Part shown: one piece after another, positions 17,151 to 27,087 of the stretch
Layout of the letters: the number at the start of each line of letters is the position of its first letter
How positions within the stretch are numbered: position 1 is the stretch's first letter
DNA from: Acidovorax sp. Root219
GTDB lineage: Bacteria > Pseudomonadota > Gammaproteobacteria > Burkholderiales > Burkholderiaceae_C
Length of the DNA: 38,674 nucleotides
Assembly: GCF_001428665.1 (NCBI RefSeq)
Contig: NZ_LMIJ01000048.1
Span: 4,520 to 43,193 of the forward strand
Reading direction: 5' to 3'
Position numbers and translations under genes: made by a program
Notes under the pieces: model-generated
What the model saw: only the letters and a program-made list of their open reading frames with translations
What the model was told of the DNA's origin: nothing
Databases searched by the model: none

Positions 17151-17693
17151 ATGGACGTTGATTACAAACTCGCGTTTGACATGGCCCCCGTGGGATTGGT
17201 GCTCTCGCGCAACCGCACCATGGTGGACTGCAACCGGCAGGTCTGCGAGATGTTCGGCGCCTCGCGCGAGCTGCTGATCGGCCAGTCGTTCCAGGTACTT
17301 TATCCGAGCGCCGACGAGTACGAGCGCCTGGGCGCGCACATGGAGCCCATCCTCAACGCCAAGGGCCACTACGCCGACAACCGCATCATGAAGCGCGCCA
17401 ACGGCGAGGTGTTCTGGTGCCATGTGTCAGGCCGCGCCCTGAACCGCGAAGACCCCCACGCCTCGGGCATCTGGAGCTTCGAGGACCTGAGCTCGCAGCG
17501 CCCCGTGAAGGCCGAGCTGACCGGCCGCGAACGCGAAGTGGCCGCGCGGCTGCTCGAAGGCCTGACCTCCAAGGAGATCGGGCGCACCCTGGACATCAGC
17601 CACCGCACGGTGGAGATCTACCGCGCGCGGCTCATGCGCAAGTACAACGCGTCGACAGCCGCCGACCTCGTGCACAAACTGCTGGCGGGCTGA
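17151..17693 (+). CDS. PAS-LuxR transcriptional regulator
   Basis: A 180-residue single-PAS response regulator-like protein. The PAS domain covers about residues 5-118 (FDMAPVGLVLSRNRTMVDCN at its start). The LuxR/FixJ helix-turn-helix covers 120-178: LTGREREVAARLLEG, then LTSKEIGRTLDISHRTVEIY. It has no receiver domain, so signal sensing is probably by the PAS domain. It is divergent from scoAB, with a 6+6 dyad between them, so it is a good candidate activator of ketone-body or 3-oxoacid use. A tiny 7-codon ORF at 17138-17161 overlaps its start in another frame. Confidence 0.88.
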   Translation: MDVDYKLAFDMAPVGLVLSRNRTMVDCNRQVCEMFGASRELLIGQSFQVLYPSADEYERLGAHMEPILNAKGHYADNRIMKRANGEVFWCHVSGRALNREDPHASGIWSFEDLSSQRPVKAELTGREREVAARLLEGLTSKEIGRTLDISHRTVEIYRARLMRKYNASTAADLVHKLLAG

Positions 17694-17698
17694 CAACC

Positions 17699-18088
17699 CT
17701 ATTTTTTCGGCCCGTCGACCACCTCGGCGGCCGAGCGAAAGGCATCGACTGCTGCGGGAAGGCCGCAGTAGATGCTGGCGTGCAGCAGCACTTCCTGGAT
17801 CTCGGCCGCCGTGGCGCCGTTGTTGAGCGCGCCGCGCACATGGCCCTTGAGCTCGTGCTGCTTGCCCAGCGCGGTGAGAAAGGCCACGGTGACCAGGCTG
17901 CGCGTCTTCAGGTCCAGCCCCGGGCGCTGCCAGACATCGCCCCAGGCATTGCGGGTGATGAACTCCTGGATGGGCTGGGTGAACTCGGTGGCGTTGCCGA
18001 AGGCATTGGCCACGAAGTCCTCGCCCATGACCTGCTTGCGCGTGGCCAGGCCTTTGTCGAAGTCTTTGGAGGATGGGGGTTGGGTCAT
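17699..18088 (-). CDS. Carboxymuconolactone decarboxylase family protein
   Basis: A 129-residue all-helical protein of the CMD/AhpD superfamily, close in length to 4-carboxymuconolactone decarboxylase (PcaC). Visible family features are RSLVTVAFLTALGKQHELKGH and GATAAEIQEVLLHASIYCG, written here in two parts under family convention. There is no CxxC pair, so a PcaC-like decarboxylase rather than an AhpD peroxidase is more likely. It is convergent with the PAS-LuxR gene, only 5 bases apart. A link to the 3-oxoadipate branch with scoAB is possible but unproven. The start ATG at 18088 is well placed and the C-terminus is Lys-rich. Confidence 0.8.
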   Translation of the reverse strand: MTQPPSSKDFDKGLATRKQVMGEDFVANAFGNATEFTQPIQEFITRNAWGDVWQRPGLDLKTRSLVTVAFLTALGKQHELKGHVRGALNNGATAAEIQEVLLHASIYCGLPAAVDAFRSAAEVVDGPKK

Positions 18089-18148
18089 GCGGGCGCTCCA
18101 ATACGGTTGGGGCCGCCATGTTAGCCGGCTCGCCCCTGCGGAAAGCAG

Positions 18149-18192
18149 AACGCCACCGGCCCTGCCCCGCGAAGGGAAAGGACGGTGGCGTT
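18149..18192 (-). terminator. Long-stem hairpin downstream of katG
   Basis: AACGCCACCG (18149-18158) and CGGTGGCGTT (18183-18192) form a perfect 10-bp stem with a 24-base, partly paired loop. It starts 10 bases past the katG stop. On the minus strand it is followed by CTGCTTT, a weak U-tract. Probably the katG terminator. Confidence 0.6.
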
Positions 18193-18202
18193 GTCAGCTC
18201 AC

Positions 18203-20407
<2,205 letters not shown>

Positions 20408-20508
20408 GGGTCTCTCCTTGTAAGTGGTTCAGGCACTTGGCAAGACCCATGGTAGGAAACAATCCATGGCGCGTAAATTGAATCGATTGAATTTCGTCGA
20501 TAGTCAAT

Positions 20509-20537
20509 ATTTATCGAAATGCCATAGCCATTGTCAA
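20509..20537 (-). promoter_or_regulatory. Predicted sigma-70 promoter of katG
   Basis: On the minus strand, TTGACA (plus 20532-20537) and ATAAAT (plus 20509-20514) are 17 bases apart, about 100 bases before the katG start. The AT-rich stretch overlaps ATAA-N7-CTAT (plus 20500-20514), half of an OxyR-like dyad. The second half is poor, so OxyR control is only a suggestion. Confidence 0.5.
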
Positions 20538-20550
20538 ACAGCGTGCTAAC

Positions 20551-21468
20551 TCAGAGACCGCGCGCCAGCGGCAGGCCTGGCGCTTCCATATCCGCCCGCA
20601 GGATGTGCCCATGGGTCGAGTCGGTCACGAACACCGTCTGCCCGCCCTCCCCGCCAAACGCCAGGTTGGTCGTCGAGGCGCCCGCTGGCCCGCGCAGCAC
20701 CAGCTCGGGCTCGGCCCGGTGGTTGAGCACCCAGACATAGCCCAGGCCAGGATTGGCCACGAGCAGCCGGCCTTGGGCGTCCACGGCCAGCCCGTCCGGG
20801 CCGCTCGGGCCGTAGGAGGTGAAGAACTGTCCCACCTTGGCCACGCTGCCATCGGGCAGCAGCGGTACGCGCCAGACGCAGTTGCCGCGCGTCACGGCCA
20901 AGTAGAGCACGCGCCCGTCGGGCGACAAGGCCACGCCATTGGGGCTGGGCACATTGGCCAGCAGCAGATCAAGCTGGCCATTGGGGCGCAGGCGGTACAG
21001 GCGCCCGCTTGGATCGTGCAGCCCGCTCTGGCCCTGGTCGGTGAAGTACAGGTTGCCCTCGGCGTCGAAGACCAGGTCGTTCACGCCCTTGAAGCGCTCG
21101 CTGTTGCGCCGCTCCAGGTACGGAGACACCTTGCCGCTCGCCACGTCCAGGCGCATGAGGCCGTTCTTGTAGTCGGTGATCAACAAAGTGCCGGCATTGA
21201 GGAACTTCATGCCGTTGGGCTCGCCGTCGTACTCCGCCACCAGGGTCCAGGCGCCTGCAGGGTCGATGCGGAAGATCCGGCCCCAGGGGATGTCGGTCAC
21301 GTACAGGTTGCCAGCACCGTCGAACACCGGGCCTTCGAGAAACGAGTCGGTGATGGTGCCTGCCCGGTTGGCATCGGCCCAGGCGCTGCGCTCGCGCCGG
21401 CGCAGCGACTCGGGCATGGCGTTGAAGAGTTCGAGGTCGCGCACTTGGGGGGCTTGCAGCAGAAACAT
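20551..21468 (-). CDS. SMP-30/gluconolactonase-family lactonase
   Basis: A 305-residue six-bladed propeller of the SMP-30/LRE-like family, which hydrolyses sugar or other lactones with a bound metal ion. Visible features are the N-terminal EGPVFDGAGNLYVTD, NGMKF and the late SPNGVALSPDGRVLYLA, plus GPDGLAVDAQGRLLVA. The likely metal ligands are the Glu in FLEGPV, the Asn in VNDLVF/SPNGVAL and the Asp in GPDGLAV. I took the ATG at 21468, which gives the normal family start; the frame stays open further upstream inside the next gene. It is the last gene of the nine-gene run and pairs with two COG3618 lactonase-type hydrolases. Confidence 0.86.
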   Translation of the reverse strand: MFLLQAPQVRDLELFNAMPESLRRRERSAWADANRAGTITDSFLEGPVFDGAGNLYVTDIPWGRIFRIDPAGAWTLVAEYDGEPNGMKFLNAGTLLITDYKNGLMRLDVASGKVSPYLERRNSERFKGVNDLVFDAEGNLYFTDQGQSGLHDPSGRLYRLRPNGQLDLLLANVPSPNGVALSPDGRVLYLAVTRGNCVWRVPLLPDGSVAKVGQFFTSYGPSGPDGLAVDAQGRLLVANPGLGYVWVLNHRAEPELVLRGPAGASTTNLAFGGEGGQTVFVTDSTHGHILRADMEAPGLPLARGL

Positions 21469-21494
21469 GGGATGGCTTTCGTTGGCTCTGATCT

Positions 21495-22394
21495 TCACGC
21501 GGCAGGAAATCCGTACAGCCGCGCAGGGTTGTCCACCAGGATGCGGTCCATCGCAGCATCCGTCACGACCCAGGCCTGCAGCAGGTCCACCAGGTCGGCA
21601 TCGTTCACCGTGCCTTGCGGCTCGGTGGTGTGCGGCCAGTCGCTGCCCCACACCAGGCGCTCGGGAGCGGCCTGCACCAGCGCGCGGCCCAGGGGCAGCG
21701 TATCGGCGTAACCCGGAGCCTGCACCGTGGAGCGCATGTAGGCGCCGGAGAGTTTGACCCAGGTGTTGCCCCCGTCAAGCAGGCGTTGCAGCGTAGCCCA
21801 GGCCGGGGCCGATGGCCCCTCGGCCGGGTCGATGCGGCCCAGGTGGTCGATCACCAGCGGCACCGGCAAGGCCTGCAGCACCGCTTCGAGCGCCACGATC
21901 TGCTCCGGGTTCGCGAACACCTGGATGTGCCAGCCGCCGCAGTCCGCATGGCGCGCCAGCTTGCCCGCCAGGGTGGTCAGCATCTCTTCTGTGGTCATGC
22001 CCCAGGATTGGGGCGAGACGAAGTTCACACGCAGCCCGCGCACGCGCCGTGCGGCCAGGCGGCCCAGCTCCACATCGCTGACCTGCTGGTCCACCACGGC
22101 CACGCCGCGTGCGCTGTCGCCCAGTTGGTCCAGTGCATCCAGCGTGCAAGCGTTGTCGATGCCGTAGGTGGAGGGCGTGACCACGACCGTGCGCGCGGTG
22201 CCCAGGCGCTGCTGCAGCTGCCGGTAGGCGGCCACGGGTGCCTCGGGCGGTGTGCGCGGCCAGTGCGGCGACGGCGCAAAGCGCGTGTCGAAGATGTGCA
22301 TGTGGCTGTCGCACGCCAGGGCGGGCAGCGCGCGCAACGGGCGGTTCAGGCCCAGCGAATGCGGCACGGGATCCAGAAGGGGTGGCAGGCCCAT
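21495..22394 (-). CDS. COG3618 amidohydrolase-type lactonase (LigI-like), copy 1
   Basis: A 299-residue TIM-barrel hydrolase of the amidohydrolase-2 family. The HxH motif is H31-M-H33 in CDSHMHIFD. Further signatures are WHIQVF, VIDHLGRIDP and the late WGSDWPHTTEP with the catalytic Asp. Relatives include 2-pyrone-4,6-dicarboxylate hydrolase (LigI) and sugar-lactone hydrolases, so lactone ring opening is the best guess. It starts 6 bases after the stop of a Bug protein gene. It is clearly paralogous to the gene at 27084-28037. I infer the operon degrades a lactone or pyrone, but LigJ-type hydratase genes are not present. Confidence 0.82.
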   Translation of the reverse strand: MGLPPLLDPVPHSLGLNRPLRALPALACDSHMHIFDTRFAPSPHWPRTPPEAPVAAYRQLQQRLGTARTVVVTPSTYGIDNACTLDALDQLGDSARGVAVVDQQVSDVELGRLAARRVRGLRVNFVSPQSWGMTTEEMLTTLAGKLARHADCGGWHIQVFANPEQIVALEAVLQALPVPLVIDHLGRIDPAEGPSAPAWATLQRLLDGGNTWVKLSGAYMRSTVQAPGYADTLPLGRALVQAAPERLVWGSDWPHTTEPQGTVNDADLVDLLQAWVVTDAAMDRILVDNPARLYGFPAA

Positions 22395-22400
22395 GGCCGG

Positions 22401-23357
22401 TCAATCCAGCTTGATGCTGCCCTTGCGCACCACCTCGCCCCACTTGGTGTCTTCCTTCTTGAGGAAGGTGGCGAACTCGGCGGGTGTGGAGCCGACGGCC
22501 TGGGCGCCCATATCGGCCAGGCGCTGTTTCACCTCGTCCTCCTTCATCACGTCCTGCACTGCCTGGCGCAGCCTGGCGGCAATGGGCTCGGGCGTCCCGG
22601 CGGGCAGGAACATGCCGTTCCATTCAAAGGCCTCGTAGCCGGGGATCACCGTCTCGGCCACCGTGGGCACATCGGGCAGGCGCCTGGAGCGCTCGGGCGC
22701 CGACACGGCCAGTGCGCGCAACTTGCCGCCCGCTATGTGGGGATAGGTCGCGGCCACGGTGCCGAACATGAAGTCCACTTGGCCGGCCATCACGTCGGTG
22801 ATGGCCGGGCCGCCGCTCTTGTAGGGCACATGCACCATGTCCAGGTCGAGCTGCTGGCGCATCAGCTCCGCAGCCAGGCGCTGCACCGTGCCGCTGCCGC
22901 CCGAGGCGAAGTTGAGCTTGCCCGGAGCGGCCTTGGCCTTGGCGACCAGGTCGTTGATGTTCTTGAGCGGCGAGTCCGCCTTCACGATCAGCACGTTGGG
23001 TGCCAGCAGCACCAGCGACAGCGGCTGCAGCGCGTTGGCCGCATACGGCATCTTGGGGAACAGGTGCGGGTTGATGGAGTACGGCGTGGCGTCGTACAGC
23101 AGGGTATATCCGTCGGCATTGGCCTTGGCCACGTAGCTGGCGCCGATGGTGCCGCTGGCACCGGCCTTGTTGTCCACGATCACGCTGGCGCTCAGCCTGG
23201 CGCCCAGGCGCGTGGCCAGCACGCGCGCCACAGCGTCGGCTGCGCCGCCGGGCGCATAGGGCACGACGATGGTGATGGGACGATCAGGGAACGCAGCATG
23301 GGCCATGCCGACGGCCAGGGCGCAGGCAGCGATCAGGGGTTTGAGAAAACGCAACAT
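22401..23357 (-). CDS. Bug/TctC-family solute-binding protein 1
   Basis: A 318-residue periplasmic binding protein of the Bug (Bordetella uptake gene) family. It has a Sec signal (MLRFLKPLIAACALAVGMAHA). The family pattern is PDRPITIVVPYAPGGAADAVAR, written here as PDRPITIVVPY then APGGAADAVAR, followed by VIVDNKAGASGTIGA, DGYTLL and VPYKSGGPA. Bug proteins bind carboxylates, often dicarboxylates or aromatic acids. I chose the ATG at 23357, with GGAGA upstream and the signal peptide directly after it. A longer start at 23378 would overlap the next gene by 4 bp (ATGA). It is adjacent to another Bug gene and to the COG3618 hydrolase. Confidence 0.88.
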   Translation of the reverse strand: MLRFLKPLIAACALAVGMAHAAFPDRPITIVVPYAPGGAADAVARVLATRLGARLSASVIVDNKAGASGTIGASYVAKANADGYTLLYDATPYSINPHLFPKMPYAANALQPLSLVLLAPNVLIVKADSPLKNINDLVAKAKAAPGKLNFASGGSGTVQRLAAELMRQQLDLDMVHVPYKSGGPAITDVMAGQVDFMFGTVAATYPHIAGGKLRALAVSAPERSRRLPDVPTVAETVIPGYEAFEWNGMFLPAGTPEPIAARLRQAVQDVMKEDEVKQRLADMGAQAVGSTPAEFATFLKKEDTKWGEVVRKGSIKLD

Positions 23358-23374
23358 GTCATGTCTCCGATCAT

Positions 23375-24367
23375 TCACTCAGCTTTGAGGTCCAGGTCCT
23401 TGGCTATCTGCGTGTAGGTGGCGACCTCGCGCTCGACCTGCGTGGCAAATGCCTTGCCGCAGGTGGAATCCGCATCCAGCCCCATGCCGCGCAGCTTCTC
23501 CACCGCCGCGGCGCTTTTCGCGAAATCTGCCGCCACGCGCTCCAGTTGCCGGGCCACGGCCTCGGGCACACCTGCAGGAGCCAGCACGCCGTACCAGGCA
23601 TCGGCCGAGTAGTTGCCGCCACCGGCTTCGGCAAAGGTGGCGACATCGGGCAGCAGCGGAGAGCGCTTGGCCGATGCCACGGCCAGGGCCGCGAGCTTGC
23701 CGCTGCGGATCTGCGGCAGCACCGAGCCCAGGGTAGCGAACGAGCTGTCGAGCTGGCCGCCCATCAGGTCCGTCACCACCGGCGCAGCGCCCTTGTAGGG
23801 AACGTGGTTGAGCTGCAGGCCATTGGCCCGGGCGAACATCTCGGTGGCGAAGTGGCCTGAACTGCCCACGCCCGCTGTGCCAGCCGTAGTGCGGCCCGGC
23901 TCCCTGCGCGCACGCGCCAGATAGTCGGCCAGCGATTTCACCGGCAGGCCCGGCCCCACCACCAGCACGGTGGGGCTGGTGGCTACCGTGCACAGTGGCT
24001 TGAACGACTTCACCGCATCGAACTTCACCCAGTTGCTGTACAGCCCCGGGATCATCGTGTGGTTGGTGGCACCGAACAGCAGCGTGTAGCCATCGGCCGG
24101 TGCGCTGGCCACCGCCTGCGCGGCCAAGATGGTGTTGGCGCCCGGTTTGTTGTCGATGACGAAGGGCTGGCCCAGCGCACGGCTGGCGTGGTCGGCAAAG
24201 GCCCGCGCCACCACGTCGGTGGGGCCCCCCGCCGCAAAGCCCACCACCAGCTTCACCGGCTTGGACGGATAGCCGGCGGCCTGCGCGAAGCAGGTGGCGG
24301 ATGCCAGGGTCAAAGTGGCCAGCATCGCCTTTCTCGCGAGCGCTGGAAGTCGTATGTGCCTGTTCAT
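23375..24367 (-). CDS. Bug/TctC-family solute-binding protein 2
   Basis: A 330-residue Bug protein with a signal peptide (MNRHIRLPALARKAMLATLTL, cut near FAQA). The domain start is YPSKPVKLVVGFAAGGPTDVV, followed by VIDNKPGANT, DGYTLLFGATNH and VPYKGAAPVV. The ligand-binding loop residues differ from the neighbouring Bug 1, so a different ligand is likely. Its ribosome site is AGGAG, 9 bases before the ATG. It is 49 bases downstream of the D-2-hydroxyacid dehydrogenase, in the same operon. No TctA/TctB genes are nearby, so the protein may use a distant membrane partner or act as a sensor ligand-binder. Confidence 0.88.
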   Translation of the reverse strand: MNRHIRLPALARKAMLATLTLASATCFAQAAGYPSKPVKLVVGFAAGGPTDVVARAFADHASRALGQPFVIDNKPGANTILAAQAVASAPADGYTLLFGATNHTMIPGLYSNWVKFDAVKSFKPLCTVATSPTVLVVGPGLPVKSLADYLARARREPGRTTAGTAGVGSSGHFATEMFARANGLQLNHVPYKGAAPVVTDLMGGQLDSSFATLGSVLPQIRSGKLAALAVASAKRSPLLPDVATFAEAGGGNYSADAWYGVLAPAGVPEAVARQLERVAADFAKSAAAVEKLRGMGLDADSTCGKAFATQVEREVATYTQIAKDLDLKAE

Positions 24368-24416
24368 TGCTTGTGTCTCCTCATCGTGATCCTGTGGATG
24401 TACCGCCCCTGCTCCC

Positions 24417-25355
24417 TCACGCGGCCGCTGGGGCAGGGGTACGCGCCAGGACCTGCAGCAGGTTCTTCGCCGCGCCCACGCCCATGTTCACGTAGGCATC
24501 GCTGGTCACGCCGCCGATGTGCGGGGAGAGGATGAAATTCGCCTCGCCCTGGAAGGGGTGGCCGGCGACCATGGGCTCGACCGCAAAGCTGTCCAGCCCC
24601 GCAGCCATCACCTGGCCGCTGCGCACAGCCGCCAGCAAGGCCGGCTCGTCGATGAGGCCGCCGCGTGCGGTATTCACCACGATCACGCCGCGCCTGCACT
24701 GCGCCAGCGTCGCCGCGCTGAGCATGCCCCGGTTCTCGTCGGTCAGCGGGCAGTGCAGCGAGATCGCGTCCGAGTCACGCCAGATGGTGGCCAGGTCCAC
24801 GCTCTCGATATACGCCGGCAGGTTCTTCGCGAAGGGGTCGAAGCCGATCACGCGCATGCCCAGCGCGTCGGCCATTTTGGCAAAGCGCAGGCCGATGGCG
24901 CCCAGGCCGACCACGCCCACGGTGCGGCCACCGAGCTCCAGGCTCTTGTGCGTGGCCTTGTCCCAGTGGCCGGCGTGCATGCGCGCATCGAGCGCCACCA
25001 CCGACTTGGCGCAGGCCAGCAGCAAGGCCAGCGCCTGCTCGGCCACCGCTGCGGCATTGGCGCCCACGGCGGCCACCACCTCGATGCCGCGCGCCTTGGC
25101 AGCCACCTTGTCGATGGTGTCTGTGCCGCTGCCATGCTTGGAGATGACCTTGAGCGAGGGCGCAGCATCCATCACCGCCGCGCCCACCTTGCCGTAGCGC
25201 ACGATGATGGCCACGGGGTCGTGCGTGCGGCACAGGGCCACCAGGTCGTCCTCGGTGGGCGCCTTGCCGGCATAGACGACCTCGAAGTCGTCGAGCAGCG
25301 CCAGGGCCTCCCCGGCCAGGTCGGCGCCCGTCACGATGAGGCTCGGGCGGCTCAC
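24417..25355 (-). CDS. D-isomer-specific 2-hydroxyacid dehydrogenase
   Basis: A 312-residue NAD-dependent dehydrogenase of the SerA/phosphoglycerate dehydrogenase type, without a C-terminal ACT domain. The nucleotide motif is VGVVGLGAIGLRFA. Catalytic Arg is in VNTARGGLIDEPAL, Glu in DSFAVEP and His in LSPHIGG. Start GTG at 25355 forms a 4-bp GTGA overlap with the RraA-type gene, and AAGGGG lies 7 bases upstream. It would interconvert a 2-oxoacid and a D-2-hydroxyacid, perhaps the product or precursor of the adjacent aldolase. The longer upstream frame is less likely because it runs deep into the RraA gene. Confidence 0.88.
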   Translation of the reverse strand: MSRPSLIVTGADLAGEALALLDDFEVVYAGKAPTEDDLVALCRTHDPVAIIVRYGKVGAAVMDAAPSLKVISKHGSGTDTIDKVAAKARGIEVVAAVGANAAAVAEQALALLLACAKSVVALDARMHAGHWDKATHKSLELGGRTVGVVGLGAIGLRFAKMADALGMRVIGFDPFAKNLPAYIESVDLATIWRDSDAISLHCPLTDENRGMLSAATLAQCRRGVIVVNTARGGLIDEPALLAAVRSGQVMAAGLDSFAVEPMVAGHPFQGEANFILSPHIGGVTSDAYVNMGVGAAKNLLQVLARTPAPAAA

Positions 25356-26038
25356 AGCGATTCCCCTTCCTTGAGAACGCCGGCTGCGCGCAAGGCGGCG
25401 GGCAGCCACTTGGATGCCGTGTCGCCGCGGGCAATGGCTTCGATGCGGGCAGCCTCGTCGGCCACCTTCTTGTCGGCCAGGGCCATCATGGCGGGGGCCT
25501 TTTCGCGCTCGATCACCACCACGCCATCGGCATCGCCCACCACCAGGTCGCCCGGGTGGACTGTGGCGCCGCCGGCCGAGATGGGGTGGTTGATGCGGCC
25601 GGGCACGTACTTGGTGGGGCCAGCGGGGTTGAAGCCCGCGCTGAACACCGGAAAGCCCAGGTCCAGCAATTCGAGCTTGTCACGGATCGCGCCGTCGACA
25701 ATCACGCCGGCCAGCCCCAGTTTCTTGCAGGCGCTGAGCATCAGCGTACCCATCAGCGCGGCGGTCTGGTCGCCCTTGCCGTCGATCACCAGCACGTCGC
25801 CAGGTTGGGCCAGGGCGATGGCAGCATGGATCATGAGGTTGTCGCCGGGGCGCACCTCGACGGTGAATGCCGGGCCTGCCACTTTCATGTCCTGGTGCAC
25901 GGGCGCCACGCGGCCGTGCATGGTGCCGCGGCGGCCCGCTACATCGGCGAGGATGGCCGCCTGGAAGGTGGCGGCTTTCTGGACGACGTCGGCGCTGACG
26001 CGTTCGATGCCACGGATGATTTCGGGAAGCTGGCTCAT
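25352..26038 (-). CDS. RraA-family protein, probable 4-hydroxy-4-methyl/carboxy-2-oxo-acid aldolase
   Basis: A 228-residue protein of the RraA/class II pyruvate aldolase family. Residues R119-D120 lie in VDGAIRDKLE, and the glycine-rich DVLVIDGKGDQTAALMG precedes them. An R-D-x2-E arrangement fits the aldolase branch (HMG/CHA aldolase) rather than the RNase E inhibitor. Such enzymes cleave 4-hydroxy-4-carboxy-2-oxoadipate or its methyl analogue to pyruvate plus another oxoacid. Start ATG at 26038 has AAGGA 7 bases upstream. The longer frame into the 5' gap lacks support. It is translationally coupled to the D-2-hydroxyacid dehydrogenase, which suggests consecutive steps. Confidence 0.82.
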   Translation of the reverse strand: MSQLPEIIRGIERVSADVVQKAATFQAAILADVAGRRGTMHGRVAPVHQDMKVAGPAFTVEVRPGDNLMIHAAIALAQPGDVLVIDGKGDQTAALMGTLMLSACKKLGLAGVIVDGAIRDKLELLDLGFPVFSAGFNPAGPTKYVPGRINHPISAGGATVHPGDLVVGDADGVVVIEREKAPAMMALADKKVADEAARIEAIARGDTASKWLPAALRAAGVLKEGESL

Positions 26039-26103
26039 GGTGCGGTCCTTGTCTTGTTTCGGTATGCGGAGAAGAGGTGTGGTGCCTGTGTCGGTCCGAG
26101 GGA

Positions 26104-27087
26104 TCACTCGGCGGTGATGTTTCCGTCCTTGATGACCTTGGCCCACTTGGCGGAGTCGGCCTTCTGCAGGTCGCCGAGCTGGCGCGGCGTGCCGCCCACC
26201 AGGGTCACGCCGAGCTTGTCGGCCAGGGCCACGACGGCAGGGTCCTTGAGGGCCTTGCCGATCTCATCGTTCAGGCGCTGCACAACGGGTGCGGGGGTTT
26301 TGGCGGGCGCGAACACGGCCTGCCACTGCTCGACGACGAAGTCCTTGAGCCCGGCCTCTCCCATGGTGGGCACGCTGGGCAGCGCCTTCAGGCGCTGGGC
26401 CGACGTGACCGCCAGCGCGCGCAGCTTGCCGGACTGCACATGGGGCAGCGCGGCGGCGGCCGGCGCAAACATGAACTGCACCTGTTCGGCCAGCGTGTCC
26501 TGCAGTGCCGGGGTGTCGCCCTTGTAGGGCACGTGGATGAAGCGCGTGCCGCTTTGCTGCTGCAGCAGCTCGCCCTGCATCTGCAGGATGGTGCCGTTGC
26601 CGCCCGAGGCGAAGGCGAGCTTGCCCGGCTGGGCACGGGCCGCCGCCAACAGGTCGGCGACCGACTGGAATGGCTGCTTGGCCCCCACCACCAGGATGTG
26701 CGGAATGGTGCCGATGGTGATCACGGGCTCGAAGCCCGCGATGGGGTCGTAGGGCAGCTTGCCCATGAGGTGAGGCGCAATCGCCTGCGGGCCGATGGAC
26801 GTGCCCAGCAGGGTGTAGCCGTCGGGCGCGGCCTTGGCCACGAAGGCGGCACCGATGGTGCCCGTGGCACCGGCCTTGTTGTCCACGATGACGTTGGTGC
26901 CCAGAGAGGACGCCACGCGCAGCGCAAGGTTGCGGCCCAGCACGTCGGTGCTGCCGCCGGGCGGGTACGGCACGACCCAGGTGATGAGCTTGCCGGCGGG
27001 CCAGTCGCCCTGCGCGAACGCAGAGCCTGTGGCCAGCGTGGCAGCCAGGGCCGCAAGAACGCTGCGGCGGGAAGTGGAAATGGTCAT
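26104..27087 (-). CDS. Bug/TctC-family solute-binding protein 3
   Basis: A 327-residue Bug protein. The signal sequence MTISTSRRSVLAALAATLATGSAFA has a twin-arginine pair and SRRSVL, so Tat export is possible; split here as MTISTSRRSVLA then ALAATLATGSAFA. Domain pattern ITWVVPYPPGGSTDVLGR, then VIVDNKAGATGTIGA, DGYTLLGTSI and VPYKGDTPAL. It starts in an ATGA overlap with the upstream COG3618 hydrolase, so the two are coupled. It is 65 bases ahead of the RraA-type gene. Its ligand is probably the carboxylated substrate or an intermediate of this operon. Family firm, ligand unknown. Confidence 0.88.
   Translation of the reverse strand: MTISTSRRSVLAALAATLATGSAFAQGDWPAGKLITWVVPYPPGGSTDVLGRNLALRVASSLGTNVIVDNKAGATGTIGAAFVAKAAPDGYTLLGTSIGPQAIAPHLMGKLPYDPIAGFEPVITIGTIPHILVVGAKQPFQSVADLLAAARAQPGKLAFASGGNGTILQMQGELLQQQSGTRFIHVPYKGDTPALQDTLAEQVQFMFAPAAAALPHVQSGKLRALAVTSAQRLKALPSVPTMGEAGLKDFVVEQWQAVFAPAKTPAPVVQRLNDEIGKALKDPAVVALADKLGVTLVGGTPRQLGDLQKADSAKWAKVIKDGNITAE

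Noticed and set aside
17138..17161. Seven-codon leader peptide before the PAS-LuxR gene
   Set aside because: Short, out of frame, with no ribosome site and no attenuator-like structure. Most likely chance.
20500..20514. A full OxyR site at katG
   Set aside because: Only one half (ATAA-N7-CTAT) matches. The second dyad is poor and no oxyR gene is adjacent.
25352..26038. RraA as the RNase E inhibitor
   Set aside because: R119-D120-x2-E123 and the metabolic operon fit the aldolase branch better. The RNase E role is known only for E. coli-type RraA.
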